Source: Parvibaculum sp. (GTDB lineage: Bacteria > Pseudomonadota > Alphaproteobacteria > Parvibaculales > Parvibaculaceae). Taken from it: a stretch of DNA of 64,000 bases. Of the stretch, positions 54,222-63,811 are shown one piece after another (the stretch's first letter is position 1; each line of letters starts with the position of its first letter). The stretch covers positions 248,001 through 312,000 of the forward strand of contig NZ_JAUSBV010000008.1 of the NCBI RefSeq assembly GCF_030651915.1, given 5' to 3'. The notes under the pieces were generated by a model, which was not told where the DNA came from, searched no databases, and saw only the letters and a program-made list of their open reading frames with translations. A program made the position numbers and the translations under genes.

Positions 54222-55139
54222 TTACTTGTTGAGGAAGTTGAGCGGCAGCCCGGCCACCGGCCAGTCCATCGACACGAGCCTTCCGCTCGAAGACAGCGTG
54301 ATATAGGCCGTCTTCAAGTCCTTGCCGCCGAAACAGATATTGGTGGTGATGAAATCGTCGGTCGGCGTGTGCGTCACCTTCGAGCCGTCGGGCGAGATCG
54401 TGGTGATGCCCGCATTGAAAATCGTCGCCACACAGATATTGCCCTCCGCATCGACCGCAAGACTGTCGAAGAAACAGAGCTGCGGTCCCGATGCCACGAA
54501 CCGGCCGGGCAGCGGACCCGGTTGCGGCGCAACTTCGCCCGGCCCCTTGATGTCGAAGGCCCAGAGACGGCCGGGGATCGTGTCGGCGACATATACGGTC
54601 TTCTCGTCGGGCGAGAGGCCGACGCCGTTGGGCGAGGTGATCGGGAAAACGACTTCCTTGATCATCGAGCCGTCGATTTTTGCGTAGTAGAGGCCGCCGC
54701 GATCCTGTGTGCGGCCACGTCCCTTGCCGAGATCGGTGAACCAGAAGCCGCCCGACTTGTCGAATACGATGTCGTTGGGCCCGTTCAGCGGAATGCCGTT
54801 GCACTCCTTGTAGAGCACCTTGAACGCACCGGTCTTGAGGTCGACACGCTCGATGCGTCCGCCGGAGTAATTGGCAGGTGCGTCGCCCGGCACAAGCGCA
54901 CCGTTGACCTCGTGGAACTCGAAACCGCCGTCGTTGCAGACATAACAGGCGCCATCGGGACCGATCGCCGCGCCGTTCGGCCCGCCGCCGAGCTCCGCGA
55001 TCACTTCGACCTTCCCAGCTGCCGTAACGCGCGTCAGCGTCCCGCGCGCGATCTCGACCAGCACGATGCTGCCGTCCGGCATCGCAATCGGACCTTCCGG
55101 AAACCGCAAGCCGTCGGCGACAAGTTTCATCGCAGTCAT
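54222..55139 (-). CDS. SMP-30/gluconolactonase-family lactonase
   Basis: 305 aa six-bladed beta-propeller. Metal ligands are likely Glu of RFPEGPIA (around 15), Asn of NGPNDIVFD (around 121), and Asp of FDSLAVDAEGN (around 225). Such enzymes hydrolyse sugar or aromatic lactones. No signal peptide, so cytoplasmic. Starts MTAMKLVADGLRF; the second ATG MKLVADG is a possible alternative. Its 85-nt upstream region holds no gene. Confidence 0.88.
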   Translation of the reverse strand: MTAMKLVADGLRFPEGPIAMPDGSIVLVEIARGTLTRVTAAGKVEVIAELGGGPNGAAIGPDGACYVCNDGGFEFHEVNGALVPGDAPANYSGGRIERVDLKTGAFKVLYKECNGIPLNGPNDIVFDKSGGFWFTDLGKGRGRTQDRGGLYYAKIDGSMIKEVVFPITSPNGVGLSPDEKTVYVADTIPGRLWAFDIKGPGEVAPQPGPLPGRFVASGPQLCFFDSLAVDAEGNICVATIFNAGITTISPDGSKVTHTPTDDFITTNICFGGKDLKTAYITLSSSGRLVSMDWPVAGLPLNFLNK

Positions 55140-55224
55140 ATCAATCCTCCCTGATGTTCCGTCTGATGCGGAATTCTTGTGGGCCGCATTCTGTCAACGC
55201 GCGGCGGGTTCCGCAATGGCTCGT

Positions 55225-56064
55225 TCAATCAAGCCTCTGCCGGTGAAACGCCAGATGATCGCCGATGAATGTCTGGATGAAATAGTAGGAGTGATCGTGG
55301 CCAGGCTGGCGGCGCAACGTCAGCTTCTGCTTCACGGCCGCGCAAGCCGCCTCAAAAAGTTCCGGCTTCAGTTCCTTCTCGAGGAAATTATCGGCGAGCC
55401 CCTGATCGATCAGGATGTCGTCATAGCGCCCCAGCGCCGCGCCGCCCTCCATCAGCAGCGAAGCATCATGCGCCGCCCATTGCGCGCGATCCGGCCCGAG
55501 ATAGGCGCCGAGGGCCTTTTCACCCCAGGGACAGCGAGTCGGCGAAACGATGGGCGCAAAGGCCGAAACCGAACGGAAGAGGTCGGGATGCTTCAAGGCA
55601 AGCGTCAGCGCCCCGTGCCCGCCCATCGAATGACCGCAAATGCCGAGCCGCGCCGCATCGACCGGAAAATTCTCGGTCAGCGCCGCATGCAGATCGCGGA
55701 CGATGTAGCTCTCCATTCTGAAATGCGGCGCCCATGGCTTTTCGGTCGCATCGATGTAGAAACCCGCGCCCTGTCCGAGATCGTAGGCTTCGCAATCGGC
55801 GACACCCGGACCCCGCGGGCTGGTGTCCGGCGCGACAACCGCCAGCCCGAGCTTCGATGCATGTGCATAGGCGCCGGCCTTCACGGTGAAGTTTTCTTCC
55901 GTGCAGGTCAGGCCTGCGAGAAAAATCACCGCCGGGAATGGCCCCTTGCCATCCGGCACATAGACCGAAAAGCGCATCGGCGTGCCCGTCGCCACCGAGG
56001 CATGACGATGGATGCCGAGCGTGCCGGCGAAACAGCGATGCGTTTCGAGCGTTTCGACAGCCAT
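55225..56064 (-). CDS. fghA: S-formylglutathione hydrolase
   Basis: 279 aa esterase-D-like serine hydrolase. Nucleophile elbow GHSMGGHGAL (around 147) and substrate-pocket patterns FLAGLTCTEENF and GFYIDATEKPW are diagnostic. Cleaves S-formylglutathione to formate and glutathione. ATG 56064 overlaps the stop of the dehydrogenase gene (TGATG); the track's TTG is one codon earlier. Together the two complete glutathione-linked formaldehyde oxidation. Confidence 0.95.
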   Translation of the reverse strand: MAVETLETHRCFAGTLGIHRHASVATGTPMRFSVYVPDGKGPFPAVIFLAGLTCTEENFTVKAGAYAHASKLGLAVVAPDTSPRGPGVADCEAYDLGQGAGFYIDATEKPWAPHFRMESYIVRDLHAALTENFPVDAARLGICGHSMGGHGALTLALKHPDLFRSVSAFAPIVSPTRCPWGEKALGAYLGPDRAQWAAHDASLLMEGGAALGRYDDILIDQGLADNFLEKELKPELFEAACAAVKQKLTLRRQPGHDHSYYFIQTFIGDHLAFHRQRLD

Positions 56065-57173
56065 CAATAAACCACGACGGAACGGATCGACTTGCCTTCA
56101 TGCATCAGGTCGAAACCCTTGTTGATCTCTTCGAGCGGCATTGTGTGGGTGATCAGATTGTCGATGTCGACCTTGCCGTCCATGTACCAGTCGACAATGC
56201 GCGGCACGTCGGTGCGCCCGCGCGCGCCACCAAAGGCCGTCCCCTTCCAGACGCGGCCGGTAACGAGCTGAAACGGCCGTGTCGAGATTTCCTGTCCGGC
56301 GCCGGCGACACCGATGATGATGCTCTCGCCCCAGCCGCGATGGCAGCATTCGAGGGCCTGGCGCATCGTGTTGACGTTGCCGATGCATTCGAAGCTGTAA
56401 TCGGCGCCGCCGCCGGTCAGTTCGACGATATGGCCAACCACATCGCCCTTCACTTCCCTGGGATTGACGAAATGCGTCATGCCGAATTGCCGCGCGAGAC
56501 TTTCGCGTGCCGGGTTGATGTCGACGCCGACAATCATGTTGGCGCCGACCATGCGCGCGCCCTGAATGACGTTGAGGCCGATGCCGCCAAGTCCGAAGAC
56601 GACGACATTGGCGCCCGCCTCCACTTTCGCCGTGAAGATCACCGCCCCGAGACCCGTTGTCACGCCGCAGCCGATGTAACAGATCTTGTCGAACGGCGCG
56701 TCCTTGCGCACTTTCGCCAGCGCGATTTCCGGCAGCACGGTGTAATTGGCAAAGGTCGAGCAGCCCATGTAATGCAGCACCGGCTTGCCCTTGTACGAAA
56801 AGCGGCTGGTGCCGTCGGGCATCACGCCCTTGCCCTGCGTCGCGCGGATCGAGGTGCAGAGATTGGTCTTGTGGCTGGTGCAGCTTTTGCACTCGCGGCA
56901 TTCGGGCGTGTAGAGCGGGATCACATGGTCGCCGACCGCGAGCGACTTGACGCCGGGTCCGACCTCGACGACGACGCCCGCGCCCTCATGGCCGAGGATC
57001 GCCGGAAAGGCGCCTTCGGGGTCTTCGCCCGACAGCGTGAACGCATCGGTGTGGCAAATGCCGGTGGCCTTGATCTCGACCAGCACCTCGCCCGCTTTCG
57101 GCCCGTCGAGCTGTACCGTTTCGATTTCGAGCGGTTTGCCCGCCTCGAATGCCACCGCCGCACGCACATCCAT
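56064..57173 (-). CDS. frmA: S-(hydroxymethyl)glutathione dehydrogenase / class III alcohol dehydrogenase
   Basis: 369 aa zinc MDR enzyme. Catalytic zinc ligands in GICHTDAF and GHEGAG, structural-zinc loop [20 protein letters not shown] motif [20 protein letters not shown], and the class III marker [15 protein letters not shown]. Oxidises the formaldehyde-glutathione adduct. Directly upstream of fghA on the same strand. Formate produced could feed PurT (loose link, inference). Confidence 0.97.
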   Translation of the reverse strand: MDVRAAVAFEAGKPLEIETVQLDGPKAGEVLVEIKATGICHTDAFTLSGEDPEGAFPAILGHEGAGVVVEVGPGVKSLAVGDHVIPLYTPECRECKSCTSHKTNLCTSIRATQGKGVMPDGTSRFSYKGKPVLHYMGCSTFANYTVLPEIALAKVRKDAPFDKICYIGCGVTTGLGAVIFTAKVEAGANVVVFGLGGIGLNVIQGARMVGANMIVGVDINPARESLARQFGMTHFVNPREVKGDVVGHIVELTGGGADYSFECIGNVNTMRQALECCHRGWGESIIIGVAGAGQEISTRPFQLVTGRVWKGTAFGGARGRTDVPRIVDWYMDGKVDIDNLITHTMPLEEINKGFDLMHEGKSIRSVVVY

Positions 57174-57250
57174 ATGTCGTCTCCGTTGGGAAATCTGCTT
57201 ATGAATTTCAGAGCGTCATTGTGAGCCGGGCGGCCCGGCGACGCAATTGC

Positions 57251-57763
57251 TCAGACCCGCTCCAGCACAACGAAGGAACAATCGGCGCTGTCCTTCTCTC
57301 CCGCCACGCGTCGCTCGCGAGAGGTCTCGCGCCATTGCCGGCGATCGAAGGCTGGAAAACTGACATCGCCCTCAGGCGATGCATGAACTTCGGTGATATA
57401 GAGCCGCGTCGCATGATCGAACGTCTCGGCATAGAGCTCCGCGCCGCCGATCACCATAATCTCATCCACGCCACTTGCCGTCGCAATTTCGCGCCCGCGC
57501 ACGAGCGCCGCCGCCGCCGACGTCGTGACCTCCGCGCCATCCGCCGCATAGGCCGCATTGCGCGTGACGACGATGTTCGGACGGCCCGGCAACGGCTTCT
57601 TCGGCAATGATTCCCATGTCTTGCGGCCCATGATGACGGGCTTTCCCATCGTCACCCGCTTGAAGAACGCCATGTCGCCCGTGAGCCGCCACGGCAAGCC
57701 ATTGTCGCGGCCGATGACGCCATTGTCGGCAATGGCAACGACGAAGCAGACATGAGCGCCCAT
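57251..57763 (-). CDS. folA: Dihydrofolate reductase
   Basis: 170 aa. N-terminal VAIADNGVIGRDNGLPWRLTGDMAFFKRVT, substrate Asp in GDM, NADPH motif MGRKTWESLPKKPLPGRPNIVVTRN, and IGGAELYAETF. Regenerates tetrahydrofolate after thymidylate synthesis. ATG 57763 overlaps the stop of a 53-aa ORF (TGATG); the track starts one codon earlier at a GTG. Belongs to the thyA-small ORF-folA unit. Confidence 0.97.
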   Translation of the reverse strand: MGAHVCFVVAIADNGVIGRDNGLPWRLTGDMAFFKRVTMGKPVIMGRKTWESLPKKPLPGRPNIVVTRNAAYAADGAEVTTSAAAALVRGREIATASGVDEIMVIGGAELYAETFDHATRLYITEVHASPEGDVSFPAFDRRQWRETSRERRVAGEKDSADCSFVVLERV

Positions 57764-57924
57764 CACACCACCCGGCTTTCAAAAAGCGCCGTGAAATCCG
57801 GCGCGCGCAAGGCTTCCGGATCGAGCGGCCTCAGACTGACCAGTATGGCGAACATCGCGAAGGCGGCGAGCAGCAGCACCGCGATCGTCAGCCCGAAGAG
57901 CAGCATCCGCCGACGCGTCCGCAT
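57763..57924 (-). CDS. 53-aa single-pass membrane protein between thyA and folA
   Basis: Too short for the ORF track. It reads [20 protein letters not shown] then AFAMFAILVSLRPLDPEALR and a polar C-terminus ending ALFESRVV: a basic start, one hydrophobic helix (about 8-29) and a 24-residue tail. Its ATG overlaps thyA's stop and its TGA overlaps folA's ATG, both as TGATG. This double coupling argues that it is a real gene. Function unknown; perhaps a membrane anchor or regulator for the two folate enzymes. Confidence 0.8.
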   Translation of the reverse strand: MRTRRRMLLFGLTIAVLLLAAFAMFAILVSLRPLDPEALRAPDFTALFESRVV

Positions 57925-58718
57925 CAGACCGCGACAGGCGCGGCGATATGCGGATGCGCCTCGTAGCCTTCGAGCCGGAAATCGTCATAGGTGAAATCGA
58001 AAAGGCTCGTCACATCGGGATTGATGTGCATGACAGGCAGCTTTTTCGGCTCTCGTGAGAGCTGTTTGTCCGCCTGTTCCAGATGATTGAGATAGAGATG
58101 CGCGTCGCCGAAGGTGTGGATAAATTCGCCGGGTTTGAGGCCGGTCACCTGCGCCACCATCATCGTCAGCAGCGCATAGGAAGCGATGTTGAATGGCACG
58201 CCGAGGAAGATGTCGGCCGAGCGCTGGTAGAGCTGGCAGGAGAGCTTGCCTTCAGCCACATAGAACTGGAACAGGCAATGGCAGGGCGGCAGCGCCATGT
58301 GGTCGACATCGGCGACATTCCAGGCCGAGACGATCAACCGCCGCGAATCCGGATTGTTTTTGATCTGCTCCAGCAGGTTCCTGATCTGGTCAATCTTGGT
58401 GCCGTCGGGTGCCGGCCATGAGCGCCACTGGTGGCCATAGACCGGTCCAAGATCGCCATTGGCGTCCGCCCAGTCGTCCCAAATGCTGACGCCGTTGGCT
58501 TTCAGATAGGCGATGTTGGTGTCGCCGGCGAGAAACCACAGCAATTCATGCACGATCGACTTCAGATGCAGCTTCTTGGTCGTCACCAGCGGAAAACCTT
58601 GCGCAAGGTCGAAGCGCATCTGATGGCCGAATATGCTGCGCGTGCCGGTGCCGGTGCGGTCGGTCTTGGTCACGCCCGTGTCGCGCGCAAGGCGCATGAG
58701 GTCGAGATATTGTTTCAT
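57924..58718 (-). CDS. thyA: Thymidylate synthase
   Basis: 264 aa, the normal ThyA size. Catalytic Cys in [13 protein letters not shown] (around 146), dUMP phosphate Arg set in [17 protein letters not shown] and [13 protein letters not shown], and [20 protein letters not shown]. Makes dTMP using methylene-tetrahydrofolate. The track's 649-aa frame extends far upstream with antisense-like Arg/Gly sequence; ATG 58718 is the conserved start. First gene of the unit with the small ORF and folA. Confidence 0.97.
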   Translation of the reverse strand: MKQYLDLMRLARDTGVTKTDRTGTGTRSIFGHQMRFDLAQGFPLVTTKKLHLKSIVHELLWFLAGDTNIAYLKANGVSIWDDWADANGDLGPVYGHQWRSWPAPDGTKIDQIRNLLEQIKNNPDSRRLIVSAWNVADVDHMALPPCHCLFQFYVAEGKLSCQLYQRSADIFLGVPFNIASYALLTMMVAQVTGLKPGEFIHTFGDAHLYLNHLEQADKQLSREPKKLPVMHINPDVTSLFDFTYDDFRLEGYEAHPHIAAPVAV

Positions 58719-58880
58719 CGCTGGTCCTGAGATTCGGCTGACCAGTCTAACCCCGGCGAAGCCCCGCCGCCACCGCGCGGCAATCCCCGTCACAAGCCTG
58801 TGATTTGATACGGAAAATCTGGCGGCGATGCCCCGCCCGCGCCAGAATGCCCGCAAAACGGCAAGGGGCAAGGGACCACC

Positions 58881-60044
58881 ATGAAACGCATAATGCTCGG
58901 CATCGGCGCGGCGCTCGTGCTCGCCGCCATCCTCTTCCTGGAGGTCTTGCCCGGTTTCGTCGAGGGCCAGATCAACCGCCTGGTCGATGTCGGCCCCCTC
59001 GAAGTGACCGAAGAGGCCGCCCGCCATCACCAGCGGCTGAATGTCGTCGATCTCCATGCCGACACGCTGCTCTGGGCGAGAGACCCGCTGGCGCGCGCCA
59101 GCCGCGGCCATGTCGACCTGCCCCGCCTTGTCGACGGCAATGTGACGCTGCAGGTTTTTTCGGTGGTGACGAAAGTCCCCCGCAGCCAGCGCCACACCGG
59201 CACGGATGCGAATTCCGACGTCATCACCCTGCTGGCGATGGCGCAGCGCTGGCCGGCCCGCACCTGGGACAGCCTCTTCGAGCGCGCGCTCTATCAGGCC
59301 GAAAAGCTGCACCGCGCCGAGGCGGCCGCGCCGGGTGAGCTGCGCATCATCCGCACCGCCGCCGACATCGATGCGCTGCTCGCCGCGCGCGCGGGGAACC
59401 GCCCGGTCGGCGGGTTGCTCGCCACCGAAGGCTCGCACCCGCTCGAAGGCCAGCTCGAAAACATCGAGACGCTTTACGACGCCGGCTACCGGATGATGGG
59501 CTTGCAGCATTTCTTCGACAACGAGCTCGGCGGCTCGTTGCACGGACTTTCGTCGGGCGGCCTCACCGAATTCGGCAGGCAAGCCGTGCGCGAGATGGAG
59601 CGCCTCGGCATCATTGTCGATGTGGCCCATTCCTCCCATGCGGTCGTCGAGGATGTGCTCGACATCGCCACCCGGCCCATCGTCATTTCCCACACCGGCA
59701 TCAAGGGCGCCTGCAACAGCCCGCGCAACATCGACGACGCCTTGATGAAGCGCGTCGCGGAAGCCGGCGGCCTGATCGGTATGGGCTACTGGAAAAGCGC
59801 CATCTGCGATCCGGCGCCCGAAGGCATCGTCCGCGCCATCCGTTATGCGATCGACGAGCTCGGCGTCGATCACGTCGCGCTCGGTTCGGACTACGACGGC
59901 GCCGTGCCGGTCGCTTTCGACACCTCGGAACTGGCGTTGCTGACCGGCGCCATGCGCGACGCCGATTTCACCGAAGAGGAAATCGAAAAGGTGATGGGCG
60001 GCAATGCGCTCCGCCTCTTCCGCGAATTGCTGCCGGCGGGATAG
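58881..60044 (+). CDS. Membrane dipeptidase (renal dipeptidase family, M19)
   Basis: 387 aa. N-terminal anchor ([22 protein letters not shown]) then the amidohydrolase barrel: zinc ligands in [10 protein letters not shown], bridging Glu in [10 protein letters not shown], His in DVAHSSH and [15 protein letters not shown], Asp in LGSDYDGA. Splits dipeptides and sometimes beta-lactam-like substrates outside or in the periplasm. Diverges from thyA; ends three bases before the convergent DUF1287 gene. Confidence 0.93.
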   Translation: MKRIMLGIGAALVLAAILFLEVLPGFVEGQINRLVDVGPLEVTEEAARHHQRLNVVDLHADTLLWARDPLARASRGHVDLPRLVDGNVTLQVFSVVTKVPRSQRHTGTDANSDVITLLAMAQRWPARTWDSLFERALYQAEKLHRAEAAAPGELRIIRTAADIDALLAARAGNRPVGGLLATEGSHPLEGQLENIETLYDAGYRMMGLQHFFDNELGGSLHGLSSGGLTEFGRQAVREMERLGIIVDVAHSSHAVVEDVLDIATRPIVISHTGIKGACNSPRNIDDALMKRVAEAGGLIGMGYWKSAICDPAPEGIVRAIRYAIDELGVDHVALGSDYDGAVPVAFDTSELALLTGAMRDADFTEEEIEKVMGGNALRLFRELLPAG

Positions 60045-60047
60045 GCC

Positions 60048-60650
60048 TCACGCCGGCAGATAGCGGAAGCGGCCATTGACCGGGAAGCGCTCGAGAATAT
60101 CGGCATATTCGGCGCCGCCGCCGATATTGTGGATGACGAACAGGCGCGCCGCGCCCCGCACCCGCCTGTCCGACACCACCGAAATATGCGGCAGCCGCCC
60201 GCCGATCGTCTGCGTCACCAGATCGCCGGGCGCCAGCGCTTCCTCCGCCGCCAGTTCCGCCCCTTGCCGCCGGAGGAATGTCGCGAGGTTGGGCACCCGC
60301 CGATGGTCGATATTGCGGTCGGGCCGGGTCAGGCCCCAATTGGCCGGATAGGCGGCGAAATTCTCGGCCATGTCCTCATGCACGAGGCGCTGCAGATCGG
60401 TGCCCAGCGCAGCGCGATAAGCCCGCACGACAACATCCGTACAGACACCGCGTTCCGGTTCCACATCGCCGCCCGGATAGCCAATGCGGCGATAGGCGCC
60501 GTCATAGACCGTCGTGACGCCGATCTGCGCCCGCGCCGCCTCGACGAGCTTCACCGCCGCCTCCGCCGGCTCGGCCGCCAGCCGCGCCGGAAGTGCCAGC
60601 ACCGGCGGCAGCGTGGCCAGCCCGAAAACCACCGAACGGCGCGAAATCAT
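60048..60650 (-). CDS. DUF1287 family secreted protein
   Basis: 200 aa. A twin-arginine-like start (MISRRSVVFGLATLPPVLALPARLAAEP) suggests export, and the core has GVCTDVVVRAYRAALGTDL, then PGDLVTQTIGGRLPHISVVSD and FVIHNIGGGAEYADIL. The Cys-Asp and His positions look like an NlpC/P60-related cysteine hydrolase site, but DUF1287 activity is unknown to me. ATG 60650 is chosen over the track's 60716. Divergent from ssrA. Confidence 0.88.
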   Translation of the reverse strand: MISRRSVVFGLATLPPVLALPARLAAEPAEAAVKLVEAARAQIGVTTVYDGAYRRIGYPGGDVEPERGVCTDVVVRAYRAALGTDLQRLVHEDMAENFAAYPANWGLTRPDRNIDHRRVPNLATFLRRQGAELAAEEALAPGDLVTQTIGGRLPHISVVSDRRVRGAARLFVIHNIGGGAEYADILERFPVNGRFRYLPA

Positions 60651-60733
60651 GCATTTCCCCTTCAAATCCTGCCTGCCGGAAGGTTCGCCGCCGATTTCGC
60701 CGGAATTGAGGTTCAAATAAGGAATTTCCCGCC

Positions 60734-60739
60734 TATATT
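60734..60739 (+). promoter_or_regulatory. Candidate -10 box of ssrA
   Basis: TATATT lies 21 nt or less before the likely 5' end of the tmRNA precursor. No good -35 at 17 nt; TTCAAA at 60712 (16-nt gap) is the nearest. Confidence 0.4.
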
Positions 60740-60749
60740 AGAAGGGCCG

Positions 60750-61075
60750 GTGGGTTCTCCCGCTCGGCTATGGCGATAAACGGACTGTGGAATAAGCCAT
60801 TCGGACCCGGGGGCAGTACCCGGCGCCTCCACCAAATTCTCCCTGTCGCGGCAGGGGCTCTGGGGGCGAAACAGGATCGACGAGGGTGTAAAGACAGTTT
60901 TTTTGCCCGGCATGGTTCCGCCGTCATCGGGCCGTTTTATAGTTGCCAACGACAACTATGCTGAGGCGCGTCTCGCTGCTTAATGCAGTGCGATAGCTTC
61001 AAATCAAGTCCCTGGCTTTAGCCGGTCAGGGCGGGGTTCGGGGGTACCTGGCAACAGAAACCCCCACTTTTTGTC
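60750..61075 (+). ncRNA. ssrA: Two-piece (circularly permuted) tmRNA
   Basis: The acceptor piece comes first and ends CGCCTCC-ACCA at 60834; a 27-nt spacer follows; the coding piece starts GGGGGCGAAACAGGATCGACG at 60862. GGGGGCG and CGCCTCC pair over seven bases and give a G3-U70 wobble, the alanine identity element. The tag frame (60945-60983) encodes ANDNYAEARLAA and TAA. A hairpin GGGGGT/ACCCCC with ACTTTTTG at about 61036-61072 ends the transcript. tmRNA frees stalled ribosomes and marks the product for proteolysis. Outer ends are approximate. None of this appears in the ORF track. Confidence 0.95.
61036..61074 (+). terminator. ssrA terminator
   Basis: GGGGGT...ACCCCC arms with a loop of about 14 nt, then ACTTTTTG. 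Close to where the coding piece of tmRNA should end. Confidence 0.7.
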
Positions 61076-61244
61076 CACATCCAGACTGCCAGCCCAAAAG
61101 AGCGGTGTCGCGCACGCCACACTTGCAAAATCTCGCAGCGCCGCACGGCGCGAAGCGCCGCTTCGTCTGGATTTAACGGCCAATCGCTGATTGAATCGGG
61201 CGGTTCGAAAAAAGCGCGACTCACGCGCCCTCCGGGAGCTGACC

Positions 61245-61712
61245 TTGGCCGAAGATCTGATGCGATACGACATGCTGGCGCAGGAAGCGCTGAAAGGCGT
61301 CGTGCGCCGCGCGCTTCGCATCGCCCGCGACCAGGGCTTGCCGGGCGAGCACCACTTCTACATTTCGTTCCGCACCGGTGCGCCCGGCGTCGATATATCG
61401 CCGAAGCTCAAGTCGCAATATCCGGAAGAAATGACCATCGTCCTGCAGCATCAATTCTGGAATCTCGAAGTCAGCGAGGAACGCTTCTCGGTCGACCTCA
61501 CCTTCAACAAGATTCCTGAAAAGCTTGTCGTGCCTTTCTCGGCCGTGCAGGGCTTCTTCGATCCGAGCGTCCAGTTCGGCTTGCAGTTCCAGGTCGACGG
61601 CGCGGCGGCGAAGCCGGCGGTGGCCGAGGCCTCGAACCCCGCCGAGCCCGAACCGAAAAAGCCCGAAGGCGACGGCGAAGTCGTTAGCCTCGACGCCTTC
61701 CGGAAGAAATGA
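61245..61712 (+). CDS. sspB: SspB, ClpXP adaptor for ssrA-tagged proteins
   Basis: 155 aa alpha-type SspB. The core LMRYDMLAQEALKGVVRRALRIARDQGLPGEHHFYISF and the YPEEMTIVLQHQFWNLEV strand form the tag-binding dimer; a flexible Pro/Glu-rich linker leads to the C-terminal [11 protein letters not shown] that docks on ClpX. The TTG at 61245 follows GGGAG and places the conserved (x)AEDLMRYD start; the track's 61191 is less likely. It follows ssrA directly, and its stop overlaps the next start (ATGA). Confidence 0.95.
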   Translation: MAEDLMRYDMLAQEALKGVVRRALRIARDQGLPGEHHFYISFRTGAPGVDISPKLKSQYPEEMTIVLQHQFWNLEVSEERFSVDLTFNKIPEKLVVPFSAVQGFFDPSVQFGLQFQVDGAAAKPAVAEASNPAEPEPKKPEGDGEVVSLDAFRKK

Positions 61713-62071
61713 GCGGCCTGCTCTATCCGATCGTCAAGGCAGCGCTCTCCGGCATCATCATCATGCTCGTTTCCGAAATCGCCCGGCGCTATGCGGCTTT
61801 GGGCGCCTTGATTGCGTCCCTGCCGCTGATTTCGCTTCTCGCCATCATCTGGCTCTGGAACGACACGGCGGACACCGAGCGCATTGCCGCCCATGCCGAA
61901 GCCACCTTCTGGTATGTCCTGCCGACCCTGCCGATGTTTCTGGCGCTGCCGCTGATGCTCCGAAGCGGCATGGATTTCTGGGCAGCGTTGGGCATCGCCT
62001 GTGCGCTGACCGTCGCGCTCTATCTGGCCGCAATCTGGATTGCGGCCACCTTCTTCGGCGTGAAACTTTGA
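61709..62071 (+). CDS. DUF3147 membrane protein
   Basis: 120 aa with four predicted helices; [29 protein letters not shown] is the family pattern of DUF3147. Function unknown. The ATGA overlap with sspB shows it is translated with it, so it may have a role in envelope stress linked to proteolysis (inference). Confidence 0.85.
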   Translation: MSGLLYPIVKAALSGIIIMLVSEIARRYAALGALIASLPLISLLAIIWLWNDTADTERIAAHAEATFWYVLPTLPMFLALPLMLRSGMDFWAALGIACALTVALYLAAIWIAATFFGVKL

Positions 62072-62156
62072 GAGCGCTGTCCCGCGCCTTGGCGCTGCCC
62101 GCCCCCGCGTGCTAAACCGGCGCCCATCGAAATTCCTGCCTGCTGGAGCACGCCCG

Positions 62157-63557
62157 ATGGCCAATACCCCCAAAACCCGCACCGAAACCGACACATTCGG
62201 ACCCATCGAGGTCGCGGCCGACCGCTATTGGGGCGCGCAGGCCCAGCGCAGCCTCGGCAATTTCAAGATCGGCTGGGAAAAGCAGCCCCTGCCCGTGGTC
62301 CGTGCCCTTGGCATCGTCAAGCGCGCCGCCGCCGAAACCAATATGGAACTCGGCAACCTCGATCCCGCCATCGGCAAGGCCGTGGTGCAGGCCGCGCAGG
62401 AAGTGATTGAGGGCAAGCTCGACGATCACTTCCCCCTCGTCGTCTGGCAGACCGGCTCCGGCACCCAGTCCAACATGAACGCCAACGAAGTGATCTCGAA
62501 CCGCGCCATCGAAATCATGGGCGGCGAGATGGGCTCGAAAAAGCCGGTCCATCCCAACGACCACGTCAACATGAGTCAGTCGTCGAACGACACTTATCCG
62601 ACGGCCATGCATGTCGCCTGCGCGGAGGAAATCCACCACCGCCTGCTCCCGGCGCTGCAGAAGCTGCGCAATGCCTTGAACGACAAGGCTCAGGCCTGGA
62701 ACCACATCGTCAAGATCGGCCGCACCCACACCCAGGATGCGACGCCGCTGACGCTCGGCCAGGAATTTTCCGGCTACACCGCACAGGTCGAAAACGGCAT
62801 CGCCCGCATCGAGCAGACACTGCCGAAGCTGATGGAACTGGCCCAGGGCGGCACCGCTGTCGGTACCGGCCTCAACGCCCCCATCGGCTTTGCCGAAAAT
62901 GTCGCCGACAAGATCGCCGCCATCACACGTCTGCCGTTCAAGACCGCGCCCAACAAGTTCGAGGCGTTGGCCGCCCATGACGCGATGGTCTTCAGCCATG
63001 GCGCGATCAACACGGTCGCCGCTTCGCTCTTCAAGATCGCCAACGACATTCGCTTGCTCGGCTCCGGCCCGCGTTCGGGCCTTGGCGAACTGGCGCTGCC
63101 TGAAAATGAGCCCGGCTCCTCGATCATGCCGGGCAAGGTCAATCCGACCCAGTGCGAAGCGCTGACGCAGGTCTGCGTGCAGATTTTCGGCAATCATTCA
63201 GCGCTGACTTTCGCCGGTTCGCAGGGCCATTTCGAACTGAACGTCTACAACCCCGTCATGGCCTACAATTTCCTGCAATCCGTGCGCCTGATGGCCGATG
63301 CCGCCGTGAGCTTCACCGACAATTGCGTCGTGGGCATCGAGCCCCGCGAAGACAACATCAAGGCGGCGCTCGAACGCTCGCTGATGCTGGTCACCGCGCT
63401 CGCCCCGAAGATCGGCTACGACAACGCCGCGAAGATCGCCAAGACCGCGCACAAGAACGGCACCACCTTGCGCGAGGAAGCGGTTGGGGGCGGCTATGTG
63501 ACCGAAGCGGAATTCGACGCCATCGTGCGCCCTGAAAAAATGATCGGCCCGGAATAA
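62157..63557 (+). CDS. fumC: Class II fumarate hydratase
   Basis: 466 aa. Signature [15 protein letters not shown] (around 318), substrate region [18 protein letters not shown] and the catalytic-His part [14 protein letters not shown]. Oxygen-stable interconversion of fumarate and malate in the TCA cycle. ATG 62157 has GGAG nine bases before; the track extends 16 codons upstream without ribosome-binding site. Followed by the RHH gene after 17 nt. Confidence 0.97.
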   Translation: MANTPKTRTETDTFGPIEVAADRYWGAQAQRSLGNFKIGWEKQPLPVVRALGIVKRAAAETNMELGNLDPAIGKAVVQAAQEVIEGKLDDHFPLVVWQTGSGTQSNMNANEVISNRAIEIMGGEMGSKKPVHPNDHVNMSQSSNDTYPTAMHVACAEEIHHRLLPALQKLRNALNDKAQAWNHIVKIGRTHTQDATPLTLGQEFSGYTAQVENGIARIEQTLPKLMELAQGGTAVGTGLNAPIGFAENVADKIAAITRLPFKTAPNKFEALAAHDAMVFSHGAINTVAASLFKIANDIRLLGSGPRSGLGELALPENEPGSSIMPGKVNPTQCEALTQVCVQIFGNHSALTFAGSQGHFELNVYNPVMAYNFLQSVRLMADAAVSFTDNCVVGIEPREDNIKAALERSLMLVTALAPKIGYDNAAKIAKTAHKNGTTLREEAVGGGYVTEAEFDAIVRPEKMIGPE

Positions 63558-63574
63558 ACGACATCGAACGCATC

Positions 63575-63811
63575 ATGACCGACGAGATCAAACGCTCCGT
63601 CACCATCGCCGGTCACCGCACCAGCATCTCGCTGGAGCGGCCCTTCTGGGACTTGCTGAAGGAACTGGCCTGCTCGGAAAAGACCTCGGTCAACGATCTG
63701 GTGCGCCGGATCGACGCCGAACGCGGTGGCAAGGGCACGCTCTCGGCCGCCGTCCGCCTCTATGTGCTGGAAGGCATGCGCAGACGCAGCGACGGCAGCT
63801 GCACAACCTGA
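63575..63811 (+). CDS. Ribbon-helix-helix domain protein
   Basis: 78 aa. SVTIAGHRTSISLERPFWDLLKELACSEKTSVNDLVRRIDAERGGKGTLSAAVRLYVLEGM is the RHH_4-type pattern of alphaproteobacterial small proteins, with the ribbon in TIAGHRTSISLE. Probably DNA-binding, although no target is visible. Next to fumC on the same strand, likely cotranscribed. The stop abuts the convergent gene. Confidence 0.88.
   Translation: MTDEIKRSVTIAGHRTSISLERPFWDLLKELACSEKTSVNDLVRRIDAERGGKGTLSAAVRLYVLEGMRRRSDGSCTT

Noticed and set aside
58115-58123. DnaA-box-like TGTGGATAA
   Set aside because: Single copy inside thyA, without AT-rich region or neighbouring boxes.
58719-59873. 385-codon upstream extension of thyA
   Set aside because: Antisense to the membrane dipeptidase; ThyA family starts at 58718.
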